Assembly (NCBI GenBank): GCA_964515945.1
Contig: CAZEWY010000112.1
Span: 1 to 11,203, forward strand
Length of the DNA: 11,203 nt
Direction: 5' to 3'
DNA from: CAYQQJ01 sp964515945
GTDB lineage: Bacteria > Pseudomonadota > Gammaproteobacteria > Pseudomonadales > Cellvibrionaceae
The notes below the pieces were generated by a model. It had not been told where the DNA came from, searched no databases, and worked only from the letters and a program-made list of their open reading frames with translations. The number at the start of each line of letters is the position of its first letter. Within the stretch, counting starts at the first letter, position 1. This document shows positions 6,861-11,203 of this stretch, piece by piece. The position numbers and the translations under genes were made by a program.

Positions 6861-7679
6861 ATGATAAAGCAACTGCTTTGCCTCGCCAGTGTAATACTGC
6901 TGTGTCAGCAAATGGCATTCGCCGGCGAGCTGACCGGCGCCGTCGAAGGCGATCACCGTACAGCGGCCTACACCAAGCGCGACAAATACCGCCACCCCGT
7001 CGCTACTCTAAAATTCTTCGAGGTGCGGCCCGACCACACGGTGGTGGAAATCTCGCCAGGCGGCGGCTGGTATACAGAAATACTCGCTCCCTATCTCAGG
7101 GATGAGGGCCTGCTCTATGCCGCGCACTTCCCGGTAAAAACCGACGTGGCCTATTATATTCGCGGTCGCAAGGCGTTCCTGGAGAAACTGAAAAGCCAAC
7201 CAGACGTCTACGACAAGGTGGTGGTCACGGAATTTGGCCCTGATGTCAAAACTCCCATCGCACCTCCCGGCAGCGCTGACCGCGTGCTCACCTTCCGCAA
7301 CCTGCACAACTGGCTGGATGGCGGCTACGCCGACGATGCTTTCAAACAGTTTTACGCGGCCCTCAAGCCCGGCGGCATTCTGGGTGTGGTAGAACACCGG
7401 GCAAAGCCGGGAACAAGCCTCGAACACATGCAATCCAGCGGCTATGTGACCGAAGCCAAGGCCGTGGAACTGGCGACCGCGGCGGGCTTTGAACTGGTCT
7501 CCAGGAGCGAGATAAATGCCAATCCAAAAGACACCGCCGATCACCCCAAGGGCGTATGGACCCTGCCGCCCTCACTGCGCCTTGGCGACAAGGACCGCGA
7601 AAAATATCTGGCCATTGGCGAAAGCGACCGCATGACCTTGAAATTCAGGAAGCCCACGCTCAAGGAGCCAGCGCGGTAG
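6861..7679 (+). CDS. Class I SAM methyltransferase-like protein with signal peptide
   Basis: A 272-residue protein of the predicted-methyltransferase type typified by COG4798. The nucleotide-binding motif I appears as VVEISPGGGWYTEILAPYL (61-79), followed by RVLTFRNLHNW (141-151) and the post-motif ALKPGGILGVVEHR (167-180), all typical of class I methyltransferases. Residues 1-21 form a signal peptide (MIKQ, then a hydrophobic core, ending MAFA before Gly22), which suggests export although SAM is made in the cytoplasm. The chosen ATG has a strong GAGAGAGGGA ribosome site about nine bases upstream; a longer reading from 6771 would bury the signal peptide. Substrate is unknown. A stable hairpin overlaps its stop codon. 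Confidence 0.78.
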   Translation: MIKQLLCLASVILLCQQMAFAGELTGAVEGDHRTAAYTKRDKYRHPVATLKFFEVRPDHTVVEISPGGGWYTEILAPYLRDEGLLYAAHFPVKTDVAYYIRGRKAFLEKLKSQPDVYDKVVVTEFGPDVKTPIAPPGSADRVLTFRNLHNWLDGGYADDAFKQFYAALKPGGILGVVEHRAKPGTSLEHMQSSGYVTEAKAVELATAAGFELVSRSEINANPKDTADHPKGVWTLPPSLRLGDKDREKYLAIGESDRMTLKFRKPTLKEPAR

Positions 7680-7693
7680 GATCGCCCTACCGC
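7673..7693 (+). terminator. Hairpin over the methyltransferase stop codon
   Basis: GCGGTAGG and CCTACCGC form a perfect 8-bp GC-rich stem with a 5-base loop; the TAG stop lies inside the left arm. No T-tract follows, so it is not a canonical intrinsic terminator. It may protect the 3' end of the mRNA or mark processing or Rho-aided termination. Confidence 0.4.
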
Positions 7694-7730
7694 ACCCCAT
7701 ACTTGCCGCCGGTGCCGTAATTTGCACATT

Positions 7731-7770
7731 TTGTCCCTGATTTGGACAAGAAATGACCGTAAACTAAAAA
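7731..7770 (+). promoter_or_regulatory. Candidate promoter with dyad upstream of the DUF3300 gene
   Basis: TTGTCC (7731-7736) and GGACAA (7744-7749) form an inverted repeat with a 7-bp spacer. It overlaps a possible -35 (TTGGAC, 7742-7747), followed at 17 bp by TAAAAA (7765-7770). The dyad could be an operator over the -35 box. The hexamers are poor to moderate matches. Confidence 0.3.
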
Positions 7771-7817
7771 TAAGTCTCATGTTTATCGGGTACAAGAAAT
7801 GGCGCGGAGGTGAACTT

Positions 7818-8993
7818 ATGAAAACCTATCGAAGGCTGCCGGGACCCATACTGGCTGTGATCTTCGTCCTCCTCGGTTTGAGTTTCGGGCAGAGCACTCT
7901 GGCCGCGACCGACCGTAGCGACTACAGCCAGGCGCAACTGGAACAGATACTCGCCCCCATAGCCCTTTATCCCGACAGCGTCCTGTCTCACATTCTCATT
8001 GCCTCGACTCACCCCCTCGACCTGATACAGGCCGCCCGGTGGTGGCAGTCCAATCGCGACCTCACCGGCGAATCCGCCGTTAACGCCGTGGAGCACAGGG
8101 ATTGGGACCCCAGTGTCAAGGCGCTGGTCGCCTTCCCGGAAATCATAGCGCGCATGAACGATGACCTGGAGTGGACGGAGGATCTCGCCAATGCCTTTCT
8201 GCGCAATGAAGCGGCGGTGATGGCCAGCATTCAGGCCTTGCGTGCGCAGGCCTATGCGGCGGGTAATCTCGACTCGCTGGAGCATTTCAGGGTAGTGCGC
8301 GATGCCGAAACCATTGTCATAGAGCCCGTGCGCACCCAGGTTATCTTCATTCCCTACTACGACAGCCGCAGAGTGTACGGCCACTGGCGCTGGCGCGACC
8401 ACCCGCCGGTATACTGGGACTATTCCCGTCACGGGGGTCATGTCTACGAACGTGGCATTCATTTCGGCTGGAGCATGGGGATTCCGGTCGCGGCGGGCTT
8501 CTATTTCAGTGCTTTCCGTTGGCACAGCGGACAGGTCGTCGTTATGGAGACCTCGGGGCAATCGTTTTTTTCTGATCGCGTCTATGCCGGTAGAGACATT
8601 GCCCGGCACCATGATGCCCGCCACTGGAATCACCATCGCGGCGACCGCCATGGCCGCGCGCATGAATGGCGGCCCGACCGGCAGTACCACGTACGCTACG
8701 GTCGCCCGCACATAGATGCCCGCTTCCGCGACTCGCGTCGGCATCGCTGGTTGGGAGACAGACACGGGATTGCGCCACACCGCCATGCGATCTCCGGTAT
8801 CAGGCGCGAGTCAGATAGCGATCGGCAAACCATCCCGCCACGGGACCTTTTGCCGCCTGGGGGTGTAATGCAGCCCGGCCCCGAAATCCGCCGCCCTCGG
8901 GGCAGAGCGGAAAGAAAGATCGAACGCCGTCGCGCGGTTCAGCCGTCGACCTTTACCCGGGTGGAATACCGGGCATCGGAACGGGCACGATAA
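7818..8993 (+). CDS. DUF3300 domain protein, exported, His/Arg-rich C-terminus
   Basis: A 391-residue protein. A signal peptide (hydrophobic 10-22, cleavage near LAA at 30) precedes a DUF3300-type domain. Its signature is LEQILAPIALYPDSVLSHIL (41-60) with AARWW (72-76), DWDPSVKALVAFPEI (95-109) and a region through about 235 ending in short aromatic/Gly-rich strands. The function of DUF3300 is not established. Residues about 262-325 hold roughly 13 histidines among many arginines and aspartates, suggesting metal, heme or polyanion binding, but this is composition only. GGAGGTGA lies four bases before the chosen ATG and settles the start against a longer reading from 7722. The gene converges on the decarboxylase gene with a 17-bp gap, which holds the palindrome CCGCCGGCGG (8994-9003) without a T-tract. 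Confidence 0.8.
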   Translation: MKTYRRLPGPILAVIFVLLGLSFGQSTLAATDRSDYSQAQLEQILAPIALYPDSVLSHILIASTHPLDLIQAARWWQSNRDLTGESAVNAVEHRDWDPSVKALVAFPEIIARMNDDLEWTEDLANAFLRNEAAVMASIQALRAQAYAAGNLDSLEHFRVVRDAETIVIEPVRTQVIFIPYYDSRRVYGHWRWRDHPPVYWDYSRHGGHVYERGIHFGWSMGIPVAAGFYFSAFRWHSGQVVVMETSGQSFFSDRVYAGRDIARHHDARHWNHHRGDRHGRAHEWRPDRQYHVRYGRPHIDARFRDSRRHRWLGDRHGIAPHRHAISGIRRESDSDRQTIPPRDLLPPGGVMQPGPEIRRPRGRAERKIERRRAVQPSTFTRVEYRASERAR

Positions 8994-9010
8994 CCGCCGG
9001 CGGATGACCG

Positions 9011-10174
9011 CTAAATATAATAGGCCTGCAATGGCGGAAAGCCATTGAATTCGATGGCGCTGTAGGTGGTGGTATAGGCGCCGGTGGAAAGCCAGTACAT
9101 ACGGTCGCCAATGGCCAGATTGAGGGGCAGTCCGTACTTGTAGTTCTCGTAGAGGATATCGGCGCTGTCACAGGTCGGGCCTGCAATCACCGCCTCTTCC
9201 AGTTCACCCTGCTTTTCGACGTAGATCGGGTACTTGATGGACTCATCCAGCGTCTCGATAAGACCACCAAATTTGCCGATATCCGTATAAATCCAGCGGT
9301 TCAGCCCCGTGCGGGACTTGCGGCTGATCAATACCACCTCGCTCACCAGTATCCCCGCATTGCCGGCCAGGGAGCGACCTGGCTCGAGGATGATTTCCGG
9401 CATGTCATCGCCGAAGTCCTCTGCCAGGAAGCGCGAGATCTCTTCCGAATACAGCTGAAGATCATTGGTTCGACTGAGGTAATTGGCGGGAAAGCCGCCA
9501 CCGAGGTTGATCATGCGCAGGTTGATGCCGTCCTCGTTCTGCAAACGCTCGAAAATGAACTTGACCTTGGCAATTGCGGAATCCCAGACGCCTATATCAC
9601 GCTGCTGAGATCCCACATGGAACGAGATTCCGTAGGGCTCCAGCCCCAGATCCCGCGCCAGGATACACAGGTCCAGCGCCATATCCACCTGACAGCCAAA
9701 CTTGCGCGACAAGGGCCAGTCCGCGGTCTCGGAGCCCTCCGTCAGTATGCGCACGAATACTCGTGCGCCCGGAGCTGCCTTGGCGATATTGCGCAAATCC
9801 GCTTCCGCATCGGTGGCGAACAGATTCACGCCTTTCTCATGGAAATAGCGGATATCCCTGGCCTTCTTGATGGTGTTGCCATAGCTTACCCGATCACCGG
9901 ATACGCCCAGCGCCAGGACCTTATCCAGCTCATAGCGGGAGGCCACGTCGAAGTTGCAGCCTTTGTCGCGAAGGATTTTCAGCAGTTCCGGAGCCGGGTT
10001 GGCTTTAACGGCATAAAAGATCCGCGCCGTCGGAAAGCAGCCCAATAACTGATCCAGCTGTCGCTCGAAGGTACCCGTATCTATCACTACAAATGGTGTT
10101 TCCTTGCCATCGGCAAACGCTTTGATACGTGCGAAAGTATCCTGATCGTAATATTCCAATGGATTTGCGGACAT
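9011..10174 (-). CDS. speC: Ornithine/lysine decarboxylase, eukaryote-like fold III PLP enzyme
   Basis: This 387-residue cytoplasmic enzyme should decarboxylate ornithine to putrescine, possibly also lysine to cadaverine, feeding polyamine synthesis. It is the alanine-racemase-fold (fold III) type, as in pseudomonads and vibrios, not the large E. coli SpeC. Visible are the PLP lysine Lys57 in FYAVKANP, His186 in FHVGSQ, the phosphate-binding GGGFP (225-229), EPGR (264-267), Asp298 in YTDIGKFGG, at the place of the substrate-binding aspartate of mouse ODC, the catalytic Cys335 in GPTCDSAD, and AYTTTYSAIEFNGFPP near the C-terminus. Length is typical. AGGAG lies ten bases before the ATG. Substrate preference between ornithine and lysine cannot be settled. 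It has its own leader after the exbD terminator, with short degenerate repeats that may be regulatory. Confidence 0.9.
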   Translation of the reverse strand: MSANPLEYYDQDTFARIKAFADGKETPFVVIDTGTFERQLDQLLGCFPTARIFYAVKANPAPELLKILRDKGCNFDVASRYELDKVLALGVSGDRVSYGNTIKKARDIRYFHEKGVNLFATDAEADLRNIAKAAPGARVFVRILTEGSETADWPLSRKFGCQVDMALDLCILARDLGLEPYGISFHVGSQQRDIGVWDSAIAKVKFIFERLQNEDGINLRMINLGGGFPANYLSRTNDLQLYSEEISRFLAEDFGDDMPEIILEPGRSLAGNAGILVSEVVLISRKSRTGLNRWIYTDIGKFGGLIETLDESIKYPIYVEKQGELEEAVIAGPTCDSADILYENYKYGLPLNLAIGDRMYWLSTGAYTTTYSAIEFNGFPPLQAYYI

Positions 10175-10190
10175 AACTCACTCGCTCCTG

Positions 10191-10296
10191 AAGTGGACAG
10201 AATGGCTTGAACAAAAGTTAGTTGGACAAAGTCAGTCGAACAAAGGTCACCGGAATAGTCGCTTGGACAAGAAAGATTCCGATTTGATGAACAAAA
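10191..10296. repeat. Degenerate G(G/A)ACA repeat series in the decarboxylase leader
   Basis: On the plus strand, copies of a TYGRACAAAG-like unit occur with their GGACA or GAACA cores starting at 10195, 10209, 10224, 10238, 10265 and 10289. The first four are spaced 14, 15 and 14 bases, and the core alternates GGACA/GAACA throughout. On the decarboxylase mRNA they read as TGTTC/TGTCC units preceded by T-runs. They occupy most of the region between the upstream terminator and the start codon. They could be tandem protein-binding sites or RNA elements; none is a motif I know. Confidence 0.55.
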
Positions 10297-10314
10297 AATA
10301 ATTTTCGCCCACAA

Positions 10315-10346
10315 AAAAAGCGGTGGTCAAAAAACCACCGCTTTTT
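10315..10346 (-). terminator. Intrinsic terminator after exbD
   Basis: A perfect 13-bp stem (AAAAAGCGGTGGT and its complement) with a 6-base loop. On the minus strand it is followed by more T residues, giving a run of seven. It lies 20 bases after the exbD stop, so it ends that transcript and separates it from the decarboxylase gene. Confidence 0.93.
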
Positions 10347-10366
10347 CGGTTTAACCTGGCTTCCGA

Positions 10367-10783
10367 CTACATGTTGCCGCCGAAGGGAACCAGGGACACA
10401 GCGTAGACATTGGCTTCACGAGCGGCATCGGCCACATTGACATAGCTCTCGGCACTGGATTCCGCGTGAGCTCGAACCACCAGGGGCGCTTCAGGGTTCT
10501 CGGCATGCTTTTGCGCGATCAGGGAACGAACGGAGCGCACATCAACGCGACGGCCATCGATGAAGATCTCATCATTGGCATTGACCTGAACCAGAATGGA
10601 GGCATTCTCCTCGACCGGTGGTTTCTCGTCGTCTTCGGGAACATTGACGTTGATCGCACGCTCTTTGACGAAAGAGGCGGTAACGATGAAGAAAATCAAC
10701 ATGATAAACACGACGTCCAGCATGGGCGTCAGATCGATTTCCGCCTTATCTTCAGATTCTATTTTCTTCTTTCTACGACTCAC
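10367..10783 (-). CDS. exbD: Biopolymer transport protein ExbD/TolR family
   Basis: A 138-residue inner-membrane protein that, with ExbB, uses the proton gradient to energise TonB-dependent outer-membrane transport. It has a short basic N-terminus (MSRRKKK), one membrane segment at about 20-37 with the conserved proton-carrying aspartate Asp23 in TPMLDVVFIMLIFFIV, then a periplasmic domain of about 100 residues (VRAHAESSAESYVNVADAA near 103-121). Length is normal. The GTG start has GGAG about ten bases upstream. exbD genes usually sit beside exbB and often tonB; here the neighbours are dinB upstream and a terminator downstream, so it appears monocistronic. TolR is the alternative, but no tol genes are nearby and the sequence reads more like ExbD of the TonB2 type. 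Confidence 0.88.
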   Translation of the reverse strand: MSRRKKKIESEDKAEIDLTPMLDVVFIMLIFFIVTASFVKERAINVNVPEDDEKPPVEENASILVQVNANDEIFIDGRRVDVRSVRSLIAQKHAENPEAPLVVRAHAESSAESYVNVADAAREANVYAVSLVPFGGNM

Positions 10784-11014
10784 CGTCTAATTCTCCACAC
10801 ATTTGTATACAGACTGACCAGCCTAACCAGATGTTGGCGGCTAAAACTTGCAAGAGATTAAACCAGCTTGCGATGCACTGCAATAAGGCTCGCTGGATAT
10901 TTCGCCTCGGGAGCTCTCAGGCCCCGTCACCCGGCTAATCTCCCCCTCACCCCTTATTCTACCTTACCTCTTCCAGTCGTGGCCACTACTCTCAGCGGAT
11001 GGGGACAGGTCGTC
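10784..11014. other. Gap between dinB and exbD
   Basis: No coding frame is supported in these 231 bases. On the minus strand TTTAAT (10862-10857) and TATACA, about 20 bases before the exbD GTG, are possible -10 boxes, but neither has a good -35. No clear terminator for dinB is seen. The stretch after the dinB stop is purine-rich on the minus strand. Confidence 0.4.
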
Positions 11015-11203
11015 TCAGTCGAACAAGGGTAACTGACAGGCTCCCGCCAGTCGGTCATTCAGCCGCAACCCCAGACCGACCAATCGCACCGGTCGCTTGT
11101 GTCTGTGCCAGGCGGCCTGGAGCATGCGGCAAAAATTCTGGGCATCGCTCCAGCCGCGGCGCCCGCTCAGCGGCGACTCCAGCGTCGTCTGGCTGAAATC
11201 GTC
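11015..11203 (-). CDS. dinB: DNA polymerase IV / Y-family polymerase, C-terminal end, partial
   Basis: Reading the minus strand from the window edge gives 62 residues and a TGA stop, with no start in the window. It begins DDFSQTTLESPL, as in the little-finger domain of DinB proteins (E. coli has FDDFQQTT). It continues with RPVRLVGLGLRL (RGVRLVGLHVTL in E. coli) and ends QLPLFD, a beta-clamp binding motif of the QL(S/D)LF type. The missing N-terminal part should hold the palm, fingers and thumb with the catalytic acidic residues. It acts in translesion synthesis; SOS control cannot be judged because the promoter lies outside the window. Confidence 0.87.
   Translation of the reverse strand, partial: DDFSQTTLESPLSGRRGWSDAQNFCRMLQAAWHRHKRPVRLVGLGLRLNDRLAGACQLPLFD

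Noticed and set aside
7764..8786. 340-codon open frame on the minus strand
   Set aside because: It is antisense to the DUF3300 gene, which has a strong ribosome site, signal peptide and recognised domain; the antisense product looks random.
8994..9010. Bidirectional terminator between converging genes
   Set aside because: CCGCCGGCGG is palindromic, but it has no loop of useful size and no T-tract on either strand.
10087..10314. Possible 75-residue leader peptide before the decarboxylase
   Set aside because: It starts next to the terminator, lacks a ribosome site, runs into the decarboxylase gene in another frame and has no recognisable composition.

Overview
The window looks like chromosomal DNA of a free-living Gammaproteobacterium. 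The reasons are a TrpR-type repressor, a TonB-system ExbD, a eukaryote-like (fold III) ornithine/lysine decarboxylase of about 387 residues, and the C-terminal end of a DinB/Pol IV polymerase. Genes are tightly packed with mixed ATG and GTG starts. No rRNA, tRNA, CRISPR array or transposase is visible, and no stretch longer than about 300 bases lacks a gene.

Left part (1-2505, minus strand): a compact tryptophan unit, trpR-trpE-trpG. The trpR promoter carries a 14-bp perfect palindrome with the ACTAGT core of Trp repressor operators. It overlaps the -10 end, the probable transcription start and the trpR start codon. trpE and trpG overlap by ATGA. The simplest reading is an autoregulated operon in which tryptophan-bound TrpR controls its own gene and both subunits of anthranilate synthase. 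The first 131 bases hold no gene, only hairpin-forming sequence that resembles a dispersed intergenic repeat.

Middle part (2601-6753, plus strand): three co-oriented genes. These are an exported gluzincin-type metallopeptidase, an exported alpha/beta hydrolase with an unusual C-terminal beta-helix-like tail, and a HipA-family kinase starting 2 bases after the hydrolase stop. No HipB-like antitoxin gene is visible. I do not recognise this combination as a described system; it is the best candidate here for something new.

Next (6861-8993, plus strand): a methyltransferase-fold protein with a signal peptide, then a DUF3300 protein with a signal peptide and a His/Arg-rich C-terminal half. The DUF3300 gene converges on the decarboxylase gene with a 17-bp gap.

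Right part (9011-11203, minus strand): the PLP-dependent ornithine/lysine decarboxylase, with a leader of degenerate 14-15-bp repeats; a strong intrinsic terminator; a solitary exbD; and the last 62 codons of a dinB-like gene cut by the window edge.
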